DNA from: Asticcacaulis sp. AC460
Lineage (GTDB): Bacteria; Pseudomonadota; Alphaproteobacteria; Caulobacterales; Caulobacteraceae
Length of the DNA stretch: 64,000 nucleotides
Assembly: GCF_000495795.1 (NCBI RefSeq)
Contig: NZ_AWGD01000039.1
Location: 32,889-96,888, forward strand
Direction: 5' to 3'
The notes below the pieces were generated by a model that worked only from the letters and a program-made list of their open reading frames with translations, searched no databases and was not told the DNA's origin. Every line of letters starts with the position of its first letter. Position 1 is the first letter of the stretch. The position numbers were made by a program, and so were the translations under genes. Below are positions 51,975 to 61,879 of the stretch, in pieces.

Positions 51975-52011
51975 GAGTAGATTCCGCTTCGCGGAAGATT
52001 CAGAATGCACC

Positions 52012-52476
52012 ATGACCGATATTCCCGAACAGCCCCTGGCCGGCAGACTGGTTGGTGATGAGCACCATCTCCTGGTGCGAATCTATTACGAGGACACCGA
52101 CTTCTCCGGCGTTGTCTATTACGCCAACTATATGAAGTTCTTCGAACGCGGCCGGTCCGACTACCTGCGCCTGATCGGCGTCCACCACCATGAACTGGCG
52201 CAGATGGACCCGCCGCTGGCCTTTGCCGTCACCCATATCGACATCACCTACAAGGCGCCGGCGAAAATCGACGACATTGTCCTGGTGCGGTCACGCTCTA
52301 CCGGTGTGAAGGGGGCGCAGTTCTTCCTGCACCAGCGAATCGAACGCGACGGCGTCCTGCTATGCGAAGCGCACTTTGACGCCGTCTGCCTGGGTTTCGA
52401 CGGGCGGCCGCGGCGCCTGCCCAAGGTGCTGATTAACGCTATAAATCACACGGTTACCGACAAAAAAGGCGGTTAG
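52012..52476 (+). CDS. ybgC: Acyl-CoA thioesterase YbgC, Tol-Pal associated
   Basis: 154 aa hotdog-fold thioesterase. The active-site signature RIYYEDTDFSGVVYYANYMKFFERGRSDYL splits into the classic Y-x-D-TDxxGVVYHxxY motif with the catalytic Asp, then LAFAVTHIDITYKAPAKIDD. The gene is the usual first member of the tol-pal cluster; its product hydrolyses short acyl-CoA or acyl-ACP and is linked to phospholipid enzymes. Start at 52012; the frame is open upstream into the repeat, which is not coding. tolQ starts 161 bp later. Confidence 0.92.
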   Translation: MTDIPEQPLAGRLVGDEHHLLVRIYYEDTDFSGVVYYANYMKFFERGRSDYLRLIGVHHHELAQMDPPLAFAVTHIDITYKAPAKIDDIVLVRSRSTGVKGAQFFLHQRIERDGVLLCEAHFDAVCLGFDGRPRRLPKVLINAINHTVTDKKGG

Positions 52477-52637
52477 AACTTCATTTCTCGCTTTCTTTTT
52501 GGGCGCAGTTTTACGAAAAAGATGCTGACACTTTTTCTAAACGTGCTTGCAGGCCATAGAATTGTCGTGAAACTTGGGGCAATGTGGTTCACATATAGCC
52601 CAATACAAACTCGCATTAACTGTTTCGGGGGTGCATC

Positions 52638-53342
52638 ATGAGCGCCGGTCACGCCTCTCCAGCTTCGCTGGACTTCATCAACCTGTTTGTGAACGCCGAC
52701 CTGGTGGTCAAGGTGGTGATGGTCATCCTGATCTTCTCATCGCTGTGGTCATGGGCGATCATCGTCCAGAAATCCCTGTCGCTGGGCAAGATCAACAAGG
52801 AGGCCGATAACTTCGAAGCGGCGCTCAGTTCCGGCCGGGCGCTCGACGATATCGCCGCCGCCTTGGGCACCCATCCCAAAGAGCCGTTCCAGAAGCTGCT
52901 GGTCATCGTCACCTCGGCATGGCGCGATTATAAGGGCAAACCGATGAACGCCGCGCAGGGCGATCTGCTGATGGCCCAGGTCGATCGCGAAATTTCGCAC
53001 GTCGTTACCTCCGAAGCCGACAGCGTCGAAGACGGCCTGTCGATCCTGGCCGTCATCGCCACAGCGACGCCGTTCCTGGGCCTGTTCGGCACGGTGTGGG
53101 GCATCATGAACGCCTTTTCGGCCATCGCCTCGCAGGGTGACACCAACCTGACCACGGTGGCGCCGGCGATTTCCGAAGCTCTGTTCGCCACCGCCATGGG
53201 GCTGTTCGCCGCCATTCCGGCCTATGTCGCCTTCAACCTGTTCAATGCCAAGGTGTCGCGCTTCGCCACTCGCATGGAAAGCTTTGCCGATGAGCTGATG
53301 GTGTCCCTGACCCGCCGCCTCGGCGAAAAGCTGGGGGGCTAA
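52638..53342 (+). CDS. tolQ: Tol-Pal inner-membrane proton channel subunit TolQ
   Basis: 234 aa, MotA/TolQ/ExbB family with three membrane segments: LVVKVVMVILIFSSLWSWAI near the N terminus, LAVIATATPFLGLFGTVWGI and ISEALFATAMGLFAAIPAYV. The conserved FLGLFGTVWGIMNAF and the Thr/Pro residues of the proton path are present. With TolR it energises TolA to keep the outer membrane attached during division. tolR follows four bases after the stop. Confidence 0.96.
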   Translation: MSAGHASPASLDFINLFVNADLVVKVVMVILIFSSLWSWAIIVQKSLSLGKINKEADNFEAALSSGRALDDIAAALGTHPKEPFQKLLVIVTSAWRDYKGKPMNAAQGDLLMAQVDREISHVVTSEADSVEDGLSILAVIATATPFLGLFGTVWGIMNAFSAIASQGDTNLTTVAPAISEALFATAMGLFAAIPAYVAFNLFNAKVSRFATRMESFADELMVSLTRRLGEKLGG

Positions 53343-53346
53343 GACC

Positions 53347-53832
53347 ATGGCCATGGGTTCTGCCGGTTCGGGAGGCAGCCGCCGCGGCAATCGCCGTGTC
53401 CGCCGCCGCTCGGCCCTTTCCGAAATCAACGTCACCCCGATGGTCGACGTCATGCTGGTCCTGCTGATCATCTTCATGATCTCGGCACCACTGCTCAATT
53501 CGGGCATCGACATCAACCTGCCCAAGACCGAGGCCGCCGCGCTGAAGGAAGAGACCGATCCGGTCACGGTGTCGGTCGACCGGGCCGGTCAGATCTATGT
53601 CAACGACAAGCCGGTCAGCTACGACGCCCTGGCGCCGCGGCTGCTGGCCATTACCGGCAACGAAACCGAACGTCCGGTCTATGTCCGTGGCGACGGCGAC
53701 ACCAACTGGGGCGTCGTGGCCCAAGTGATGGGCAAGCTGTCCAGCTCGGGCTTCACCAAGATCAGTATCGTGACGGATCCCATGGGCAAATCCGGCGCAG
53801 CGGCATCGTCCTCGGCGGGAGCGTCGTCCTAG
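53347..53832 (+). CDS. tolR: Tol-Pal inner-membrane protein TolR
   Basis: 161 aa, single N-terminal membrane segment. A basic N terminus (RRGNRRVRRRSALSEINVTP) precedes MVDVMLVLLIIFMISAPLL, which carries the essential Asp of the proton channel. The periplasmic domain contains the TolR/ExbD core (VDRAGQIYVNDKPVSYDALA, RPVYVRGDGDTNWGVVAQVM). The Ser/Ala-rich tail (SGAAASSSAGASS) is disordered. tolA follows after five bases. Confidence 0.96.
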   Translation: MAMGSAGSGGSRRGNRRVRRRSALSEINVTPMVDVMLVLLIIFMISAPLLNSGIDINLPKTEAAALKEETDPVTVSVDRAGQIYVNDKPVSYDALAPRLLAITGNETERPVYVRGDGDTNWGVVAQVMGKLSSSGFTKISIVTDPMGKSGAAASSSAGASS

Positions 53833-53837
53833 ATCCC

Positions 53838-54647
53838 ATGCAGCGGCACCTTCCGTCATGGCTGGTTTCGATTCTCCTGCACGCGGGCTTGCTTGCGCTT
53901 GCCTATATCGGCTGGGCGACGGCACCGAAACCCGTGAAGGTGACGTCGATCGCGGTTGAAATCATCTCTGAGACGCAGAGCCAGGAAATGGCGCCGGCGC
54001 CGGTTGATGAACTGGCGGTCAATGACCCGCAACCGATTCCGGCCGTCGAGGATGTTCAACCGACGCCGCCGGAGCCGGAACCGCAGCCCGTGCCGACGCC
54101 GCAAAAGGCGACCGCTCCGGCCAAGCCGGAGAAGAAGCCCGAGCCGGCGAAAAAGGACAAGGCGCCCAAGCCTGATCCCAAGGGTAATCAGAAGCCCAAA
54201 CCTGACAAGCAGGCCAGCGCCGCCGACGATCTGCTCAACCGCAGCTCCACCTCGCCGGCGCAGTCGAAGAGTCGCATACCGCCACGCGCCAGTACGAAGC
54301 CGACCGATGGCCGGTCGGATCGCGGCGCCGCGGCCGAGGATGCCGGCGCCAAGGCGGACCTGGACGCGCTGACAGACCGTCTGGGCCAGGCCTGGACTTT
54401 GAACTGTGACGTGCCTGGCGTGCGCAGCATGGTCATCCAGTTGACCTTCAAGCTGTCGCCCAATGGACGCGTTATCGAAGGTCCGACCTGGGCCAATCCG
54501 CGTAGCGATCAGGTGTGGCGGGCCAATTCCGAACTGGCCATCCAGGCGGTGAAGAAGACAGCGCCGTTCCCGGGCCTGAATCCGGGTGTCTATAACAAGA
54601 AGCTGAAGATCAATTTCGACGCGGCGGAGGTCTGCCGTGGCCGTTAG
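53838..54647 (+). CDS. tolA: Tol-Pal trans-envelope protein TolA
   Basis: 269 aa. N-terminal membrane anchor (WLVSILLHAGLLALAYIGWA), a long Pro/Lys/Glu-rich middle (about 45-165, with AKPEKKPEPAKKDKAPKPD) spanning the periplasm, and a C-terminal globular domain (about 175-269) with LGQAWTLNCDVPGVRSMV and ending in a Cys-containing EVCRGR. TolA III domains pair with TolB and Pal. The stop region is overlapped by a possible small frame leading to tolB. Confidence 0.9.
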   Translation: MQRHLPSWLVSILLHAGLLALAYIGWATAPKPVKVTSIAVEIISETQSQEMAPAPVDELAVNDPQPIPAVEDVQPTPPEPEPQPVPTPQKATAPAKPEKKPEPAKKDKAPKPDPKGNQKPKPDKQASAADDLLNRSSTSPAQSKSRIPPRASTKPTDGRSDRGAAAEDAGAKADLDALTDRLGQAWTLNCDVPGVRSMVIQLTFKLSPNGRVIEGPTWANPRSDQVWRANSELAIQAVKKTAPFPGLNPGVYNKKLKINFDAAEVCRGR

Positions 54648-54804
54648 GTGGTTGGTTGTCGCCGGTCTGGCTCAGTGCGCGAAACAGGCCATGATCAACG
54701 GGCAGCCATATTCCGGCCTGTCTGAAGGGATATATGACAGGCGGCTCATCATGCCTTTCGATGCCGCCGCCGTCTGTGAGAATTCGAGGAAAGCCACACC
54801 ATGA
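54637..54804 (+). CDS. Possible 55-aa ORF bridging tolA and tolB
   Basis: A GTG at 54637 opens a 55-codon frame beginning [20 protein letters not shown] and ending in a TGA that overlaps the tolB ATG by four bases. The first residues could be a short hydrophobic or lipoprotein-like signal (VVAGLAQC). Codon use is weaker than in neighbours, with three AGG codons. It could be a translational coupler or chance; no family recognised. Confidence 0.25.
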   Translation: MAVRWLVVAGLAQCAKQAMINGQPYSGLSEGIYDRRLIMPFDAAAVCENSRKATP

Positions 54805-56150
54805 CCAAGTCTGATCCCTTTCTGTCACGCCGGACAATCTTGAGCCTGGTGCCGGCCGCAGGTGCGGCCGCTGTGTTGGCCGGGCCGACCGGTGCCTGGG
54901 CGCAAGACGAACTGGAAGGCACGGTCCGCCAGGCCAATGTCAAGCCTCTGGCCATCGCCATCATGATCACGGGCACCGACCCGTCAGGCAGCAATATCGG
55001 CGAGCAATTGACCAAGGTCGTTATTAACGACCTGCAAAGCTCGGGCTATTTCGCGCCGATCGATCCGCGCGCCTTTATCGAGACCTCGCTGGACGTCAAT
55101 TCGCCGCCGACCTGGGAGAACTGGACCGCCATCAACGCCCAGTTCCTGGTCAATGGCCGCGCCTATATCAACGACCAGGGACAGGTCCAGGCCGATGTCC
55201 GCCTGTGGGACATCTATTCGCAAAAGGAAGGCAGCCCCGGTGTCGGGTTTGCCATCACACCGGAACAGTGGCGCCGTGTGGCCCACAAGCATGCCGATGC
55301 CATCTATGAGCGGTTGACCGGCGAAAAGGGCTATTTCGACACCCGAATCGCCTTCGTTGCCGAAAGCGGCAAGCGCGGTGACCGCATCAAGCGCCTGGCC
55401 ATGATGGACCAGGACGGTGCTAATCCGCAGTACCTGGCCGTCGAAGGCTCCGGCAAGATCATCACGCCGCGCTTCTCTGCCAAGGGCGACGAGATCGCCT
55501 ATATGGCCCTGTCCGCTGACAGTGCGCGTATCTTCCTCTACAACCTGGAGCGCCGGCGCGGCGAACAGGTCGGGCAGGTGAAGGGCATGGCCTTCGCGCC
55601 GCGCTACTCGCCGGACGGTTCGAAACTGGCCTTCTCGGTGTCCCAGGGCGCCAATTCCGACATCTATGTCATGAACCTGCCCAATGGCTCCCTGAGGCGG
55701 TTGACCTCGGATCCCGCGATCGATACCTCGCCGTCCTTCTCCGCTGACGGGTCGCGCATCGCCTTTACCTCGGACCGCGGTGGCTCGCCCCAGATCTACA
55801 TCATGGGCGCCGATGGATCAGGTGCGCGGCGCATCACTTTCGGTGGAGGGCTTTATTCGACGCCGGTGTTTTCGCCCAAGGGTGACCTGATCGCCTTCAC
55901 CAAGCAGTCCAAGGGCCGCTTCTCGATCGGCGTGATGAACCCCGACGGTTCCGGCGAGCGCCTGCTGACCTCGTCCTACCTGGAGGAGGGGCCGACCTGG
56001 GCGCCCAACGGCCGCTACATCATGTTCTTCCGCGAGCCGCCGGGCGGCATGCCGTCGCTGTGGATGGTTGAGGTCAATGGCCGCATCGAGCGGCCGGTGC
56101 CCTATACCGGCGGCGCTTCGGACCCCGCCTGGTCGCCCTTACTGCCTTAG
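54801..56150 (+). CDS. tolB: Tol-Pal periplasmic beta-propeller protein TolB
   Basis: 449 aa. After the signal comes the TolB N-terminal domain ([20 protein letters not shown]) and a six-bladed propeller with repeated motifs: [71 protein letters not shown] and [17 protein letters not shown]. The signal region [20 protein letters not shown] has a twin-arginine-like motif, unlike the Sec signal of E. coli TolB. Partners are Pal and TolA. pal follows after 223 bp with its own promoter. Confidence 0.95.
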   Translation: MTKSDPFLSRRTILSLVPAAGAAAVLAGPTGAWAQDELEGTVRQANVKPLAIAIMITGTDPSGSNIGEQLTKVVINDLQSSGYFAPIDPRAFIETSLDVNSPPTWENWTAINAQFLVNGRAYINDQGQVQADVRLWDIYSQKEGSPGVGFAITPEQWRRVAHKHADAIYERLTGEKGYFDTRIAFVAESGKRGDRIKRLAMMDQDGANPQYLAVEGSGKIITPRFSAKGDEIAYMALSADSARIFLYNLERRRGEQVGQVKGMAFAPRYSPDGSKLAFSVSQGANSDIYVMNLPNGSLRRLTSDPAIDTSPSFSADGSRIAFTSDRGGSPQIYIMGADGSGARRITFGGGLYSTPVFSPKGDLIAFTKQSKGRFSIGVMNPDGSGERLLTSSYLEEGPTWAPNGRYIMFFREPPGGMPSLWMVEVNGRIERPVPYTGGASDPAWSPLLP

Positions 56151-56258
56151 TTGACGCCTCATGTTATCCCAAAAGTGGCATTCCACTTTTAGGCAAGAGG
56201 CTTAGATATCATCCGATACGCGAAAGCCGTTGCAGATGGAATTTATGCCGCCTTTAGT

Positions 56259-56284
56259 TTGACAAAATGGGAAAGGCATATCAT
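56259..56284 (+). promoter_or_regulatory. Candidate promoter of pal
   Basis: TTGACA (56259-56264) is followed after 11-14 bases by GCATATCAT. Caulobacter housekeeping promoters are known to have shorter spacing (10-14) to a GCTANAWC-type element, which this fits loosely. It lies in the 223-bp gap between tolB and pal; the rest of the gap shows no gene. Confidence 0.4.
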
Positions 56285-56373
56285 CGTGACAGCCGATAAG
56301 TTTTGGTGACATCCGATTGTCGCAAGACGATGAAAATATCCCCTGGTTTCATAATTTCGTGAGAGGAATAATT

Positions 56374-56931
56374 ATGACCCTATCGACAAAGTCCATCGTC
56401 AAGGTGGCCCTGGTAGCCTTCGTGATGACCTCGGTGGCCGCCTGTACGAAGAAGGAAAAGCCGGTGGTCGATACGACTCCGCCGGTTGCGACCACCACGA
56501 CTCCGGCAACCCAACCCACCGTTCCGCCGAAGACAACCACCCTTCCGCCGGTCGGCATCACGCCGGGCTCGCAGCAGGACTTCGTGGTCAATGTCGGCGA
56601 CCGCGTCTATTTCGACACCGATCAATCGTCCATCCGTGCTGACGCGCAAAGCGTCCTGTCGGCTCAGGCTGCCTGGCTGGTCCGCTATCCGGCCGTCAAG
56701 ATCCGTATCGAAGGCAATGCCGACGAACGCGGCACCCGCGAATATAACTTCGCCCTGGGCGCCCGCCGCGCTCAGGCTGTGGCGGACTTCCTGACCTCCA
56801 AGGGCGTTGTGCCGTCGCGCATCGCGACCATCTCCTACGGTAAGGAACAACCCATTGCCACCGGTTCGGACGAGGACGCCTGGCAGCAAAACCGTAACGG
56901 CCACACGGCCCTTACGTCGGGCGCAAACTAA
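56374..56931 (+). CDS. pal: Peptidoglycan-associated lipoprotein Pal
   Basis: 185 aa. Signal ending in the lipobox SVAAC, a Thr/Pro-rich linker (about 30-65), then the OmpA-like peptidoglycan-binding domain: VYFDTDQSSIRADAQSVL, IRIEGNADERGTREYNFALG with the diaminopimelate-binding Asp/Arg, and ARRAQAVADFLTSKGV with RIATISYGKEQP. Good ribosome-binding site (GAGAGGA). It anchors the outer membrane to the wall. A terminator follows directly. Confidence 0.96.
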   Translation: MTLSTKSIVKVALVAFVMTSVAACTKKEKPVVDTTPPVATTTTPATQPTVPPKTTTLPPVGITPGSQQDFVVNVGDRVYFDTDQSSIRADAQSVLSAQAAWLVRYPAVKIRIEGNADERGTREYNFALGARRAQAVADFLTSKGVVPSRIATISYGKEQPIATGSDEDAWQQNRNGHTALTSGAN

Positions 56932-56957
56932 GGTTGGCCAAATCCCAGATAGTGAAG

Positions 56958-56986
56958 GGCCTTCCGCTTCGGCGGGAGGCCTTTTT
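56958..56986 (+). terminator. Rho-independent terminator after pal
   Basis: GGCCTTCCGC (56958-56967), loop TTCG, GCGGGAGGCC (56972-56981), then TTTTT. The stem is complete except for one G-T pair. cpoB therefore needs its own promoter or read-through. Confidence 0.9.
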
Positions 56987-57104
56987 CCTATTCGGACAAA
57001 TGGGGTTTACGTCTTATTTCAGCCCGACTATGCTGTTACGCCTAGGGGCTGGCGGGACAACCGCAGCAGACGTGTGACAGTTTTCAAGGGCGGGGTACAA
57101 GCCT

Positions 57105-58058
57105 ATGGCGCATAACGGATTTTCGCAAAAACTTCTGGGCTGGAAGCAGCAGGGCCGTGTGGTGGCTGGCGCTTCGATCGTGGCCCTGAGCCTGGCCTTC
57201 GGTGCAACGACCACGGCCGTGTTCCTGCCGTCCGGCGCCCATGCCCAGATTTTCGGCGACGAGGACGAGGAAGAAGACCTCGGGCGTCCCGCGACACCGG
57301 CCGGCGCCTGGGACGAAAAGCGTCTCAACCGTCTGGACCGCAATGTCCGCAAGCTGGAGCGCGCCGTCGCCCGCGTCGAGAACAAGAAGACCCCGCCGAT
57401 CCTGATCGAGCCCGATCCCGAGGTTGTGGCGCTGCAGGCCACCGTCGACAGCCTGTCGCGCAAGCAGGACGAACAGGGCGAGGTGATCACCCGCCTGACG
57501 GGTCAGTTGGAAGAGGCGCTGTACGCCAACCAGCAGCTCCAGGCCACGGTCAACGCCCAGAATGCCCGCATCGACGCCCTGTCGCGGCGGGTCGACAATA
57601 CCGACGCCCATCTGAAGGACATCGACGCCCTGCTGGCGCCGCCGCCGCCGCCGCCGGCTTCGACCGGTACGGCCGAGGGCGATTTCGACCAAGCCTTTGC
57701 CTTGCTGACCTCTGGCCAGACCGACGATGCCGGCCGCGCCTTTGAGGCCTTTACGACGACGTGGCCCGAGGCGGCGCAACTGCCGGAAGCTTGGTTCCGT
57801 CTGGGCCAGATTCGCAGCATGAAGCAGGACACGGCGGGTGCGGTGGCGGCCTATGCCACCTCCCTGAAGGGGTGGCCAAAGACGTCGTGGGCGCCGGAAG
57901 CGACCGTGCGGCTGGCCGGGGCCTTGACCGATTCCAACCGTCCGAGCGATGCTTGCCTTGCGCTGGGTCAATTTGACAAGCTGTACGCCAAGACGGCGAC
58001 GAACGAGCACAAGACCATGGCCAAGACGCTCAAAGCGCGGAGCAATTGCGCGGCGTAG
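57105..58058 (+). CDS. cpoB: Tol-Pal accessory protein CpoB (YbgF)
   Basis: 317 aa. Long N-region then a signal-type hydrophobic stretch (ASIVALSLAFGATTTAVF) with cleavage near GAHAQ. A coiled-coil trimerisation segment (about 75-175: LNRLDRNVRKLERAVARVE, QLEEALYANQQLQATVNAQN) is followed by a Pro run (APPPPPPAS) and a C-terminal TPR domain (FDQAFALLTSGQTDDAGRAF, LPEAWFRLGQIRSMKQDTAG). CpoB coordinates peptidoglycan synthesis with Tol constriction. Usual last gene of tol-pal. Confidence 0.93.
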   Translation: MAHNGFSQKLLGWKQQGRVVAGASIVALSLAFGATTTAVFLPSGAHAQIFGDEDEEEDLGRPATPAGAWDEKRLNRLDRNVRKLERAVARVENKKTPPILIEPDPEVVALQATVDSLSRKQDEQGEVITRLTGQLEEALYANQQLQATVNAQNARIDALSRRVDNTDAHLKDIDALLAPPPPPPASTGTAEGDFDQAFALLTSGQTDDAGRAFEAFTTTWPEAAQLPEAWFRLGQIRSMKQDTAGAVAAYATSLKGWPKTSWAPEATVRLAGALTDSNRPSDACLALGQFDKLYAKTATNEHKTMAKTLKARSNCAA

Positions 58059-58101
58059 CCGTTCTATGTCTGGCAGCTTTCGCATGAACCGCGTTCACAC
58101 C

Positions 58102-58244
58102 GTCCATCTGACTTATCTGGCTTATCTGTGGATCAAACCTATCCAAGGTAGCGGCCGCCCCCGTAGAGGCAGACTAACCCTTGGCGAGCAGGCTGAACGT
58201 CCGCAAGAGGTTGTCCACAGATAAGCCAGATAAGTCAGATGGAC
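58102..58244. repeat. AAGCCAGAT inverted-repeat element, copy D (inside-out)
   Basis: Perfect 31-bp arms (58102-58132 and 58214-58244) around an 81-bp spacer. The arms are in reverse order compared with copies A-C: here the outer ends are GTCCATCTG and the inner ends CTGTGGA / TCCACAG. Flanking CGCGTT and GACGCG extend the symmetry imperfectly. It occupies most of the 310-bp gap between cpoB and tilS. Confidence 0.88.
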
Positions 58245-58332
58245 AGTGTTGACGCGCTAGGGTGTGTAACTGCGGTGCGTGTCTTATTGCGCTTCGCGCG
58301 GAAGCGCCGCCGGTCCGGAGGCGCCAAGCCCA

Positions 58333-58356
58333 AAATCCGTGTTCATCCGTAGTTCA
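58333..58356. repeat. Degenerate fragment of the CACGAATG repeat family
   Basis: CCGTGTTCATCCGTAGTTCA resembles the right arm of the palindrome at 51935 (TTCGTGTTCATTCGTGGCCA). No matching left arm is seen. It lies just upstream of tilS, inside the frame's non-coding leader. Confidence 0.4.
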
Positions 58357-58368
58357 AATAGTCTTCCG

Positions 58369-59598
58369 ATGATTGACAAAGCGGCCCCAGGTTCCGAATT
58401 CGGCGCGTTGCTGGACGGCCACGGTCCGGTCGGCGTTGCGGTGTCCGGAGGCGGCGATTCGGTCGCCCTGCTTTACCAGCTCGCGGAATGGGGAATGCGC
58501 CCGCTGCATGTCCTGCACTTCGACCATGGGGTCCATCCCGACAGCGGTCTTTGGGCGCAGAAGGTCGCCGCACATGCGGAGCATTTGAGACTTCAGTTTC
58601 ACGCAACGCGATGGATGGGTGACAAGCCTACCACGGGCATGTCGGCGGCGGCGCGTTTCGCGCGTCACGCGGCTCTTGCCGCGACGGCGCGCCATTTGGG
58701 GATCAAGGTCATCTGCCTGGCCCATACCGCCGATGATATTGCCGAGGCCGCCTATATGCGTACTCAGGGCTCGAACGTCGGTACGCCCAGGACCTGGTCG
58801 CCGTCGCCGGTATGGCCGCAGGGCAGGGGTGTCTTCCTGTGCCGCCCCTTGCTTGATGTTCGCCGGGCCGATCTGCGGGACTGCCTCACCCAGGCCGGCG
58901 TGACCTGGATCGACGACCCGGCCAATGACAATCCCCAATCGCTGCGCGCCCGGGCCCGTCAGGTTCTGCAAGGCCGGGCAGGGGACGACGTCCACGACGA
59001 TATCCGCCTCGCCCGGGCCGAGATTGAAGCGCTCCTCCACGACCCGGAAGGCTGGTCCGGGCTGGGCCTGCTGCGATTCAAGGCTGAACCGTTTTACCGC
59101 ATGCCGAAAGACGTCGCCCTACACCTCCTGGCGACGGCCGCGGTCTGTGCCGGTGGTGGAGATCGATTGCCGCGCGGCGACCGGATCGAACGGCTGTACG
59201 ATCAGGTGCCCGGTGGTGCATCCCATACCCTGGCCGGGGCGCGTATCCAGCAGGCTCACGGTTTGATCCACATCCACCGCGAGGCTGGCGACATCGGCCG
59301 TCACGGTGATCCGCAGCAAGGCGACATGTGGGACGGCCGCTTCGAACTGGCCCGACAGGCGATCGCCACCGGTCGCGACCGCAGCGGCCTGAACGCCGCC
59401 GGCCAGGCCTTCCTGAAATGGCTCCCGGCCGACCTGCGTGGAACCTTACCGGCGGTGACCGGTTCAGGCCCGCATCTTGCATTGCCTCTTTATGGCGTTC
59501 CGGGGCAGAAGCATAATGAGACGGTGACGGCGACCTGCTGGGTGCTGGCGCGTTTTCTGGCCAGCGCCTGCCGGATCGAGCGTGAAACTGATTTGTGA
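58369..59598 (+). CDS. tilS: tRNA(Ile)-lysidine synthase TilS
   Basis: 409 aa from the ATG at 58369. Converts the wobble cytidine of the AUA-reading tRNA-Ile to lysidine. The PP-loop ATP site SGGGDS is at residues 26-31; further motifs are LHFDHGVHPDSGLWAQ, ICLAHTADDIAEAAYMR (family consensus HxxDDxAET, so the Glu-Thr is altered) and FLCRPLLDVRRADL with WIDDPANDNP. No strong ribosome-binding site is visible. tilS between cpoB and ftsH is the normal alphaproteobacterial order. Confidence 0.92.
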   Translation: MIDKAAPGSEFGALLDGHGPVGVAVSGGGDSVALLYQLAEWGMRPLHVLHFDHGVHPDSGLWAQKVAAHAEHLRLQFHATRWMGDKPTTGMSAAARFARHAALAATARHLGIKVICLAHTADDIAEAAYMRTQGSNVGTPRTWSPSPVWPQGRGVFLCRPLLDVRRADLRDCLTQAGVTWIDDPANDNPQSLRARARQVLQGRAGDDVHDDIRLARAEIEALLHDPEGWSGLGLLRFKAEPFYRMPKDVALHLLATAAVCAGGGDRLPRGDRIERLYDQVPGGASHTLAGARIQQAHGLIHIHREAGDIGRHGDPQQGDMWDGRFELARQAIATGRDRSGLNAAGQAFLKWLPADLRGTLPAVTGSGPHLALPLYGVPGQKHNETVTATCWVLARFLASACRIERETDL

Positions 59599-59614
59599 TC
59601 CCGCCCGGAAAAGT

Positions 59615-59646
59615 CCTGTAGCGAAACGACACGGCTCTCCCTATAT
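59615..59646 (+). promoter_or_regulatory. Possible heat-shock-type promoter of ftsH
   Basis: CCTGTA (59615-59620) and CCCTATAT (59639-59646) are 18 bp apart. The second element matches the alphaproteobacterial sigma-32 -10 pattern (CCTATAT); the first is a poor match to CTTGAA. FtsH is a known sigma-32 target in related bacteria. About 50 bp of leader follow. Confidence 0.35.
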
Positions 59647-59698
59647 GGGAGAAAATGTGCAAGACGGTCCCACCGGGGCCAGACGAGGATTGTAAGGC

Positions 59699-61579
<1,881 letters not shown>

Positions 61580-61600
61580 GTCGCGCGTTGATGAGTTGAG

Positions 61601-61629
61601 CGGGCGGGACTTCGGTTCCGCCCGTTTTT
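61601..61629 (+). terminator. Rho-independent terminator after ftsH
   Basis: CGGGCGGGAC (61601-61610), loop TTCG, GTTCCGCCCG (61615-61624), then TTTTT. One G-T pair in a 10-bp stem. It is immediately followed by a larger nested repeat element. Confidence 0.9.
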
Positions 61630-61647
61630 GTGTTTCAGCTTGCTAAA

Positions 61648-61863
61648 GCCGGTGGAATTTCACCACGGAAGGCGCGGAAACGCCGGCCTTTGGCCGTCGA
61701 CACGGAAAAAATCACGGAAATCGACGCTGAACCGCGCGAAGCGCCTTGCTGTTGGTTACAATGATAAGGCGCTTCGCGCGTGAGATGAAACGACCGGAAT
61801 TCCGAGCCTTTCGTGTCGCCGCGCAGCGGCGTTTCAGCGCCTTCCGTGGTTGATTCCACCGGC
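61648..61863. repeat. 216-bp nested inverted-repeat element
   Basis: The ends pair twice: 61648-61658 with 61853-61863 (11 bp) and 61663-61675 with 61837-61849 (13 bp). A third perfect 15-bp stem lies at the centre (61733-61747 with 61766-61780, CGCGCGAAGCGCCTT on the left). ACGGAA words recur inside. It fills the gap between ftsH and the glycosyltransferase and contains no open frame of note. Confidence 0.85.
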
Positions 61864-61879
61864 CTTACAGGAAATCCGG

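Noticed and set aside
12190..58244. Recurring AAGCCAGAT repeats as CRISPR
   Set aside because: Copies are 7-25 kb apart, occur as inverted pairs with variable spacers, and no cas gene is present.
61580..61879. Possible small RNA gene or insertion-sequence remnant after ftsH
   Set aside because: Only inverted repeats are visible; no promoter, no transposase fragment and no target-site duplication could be identified.
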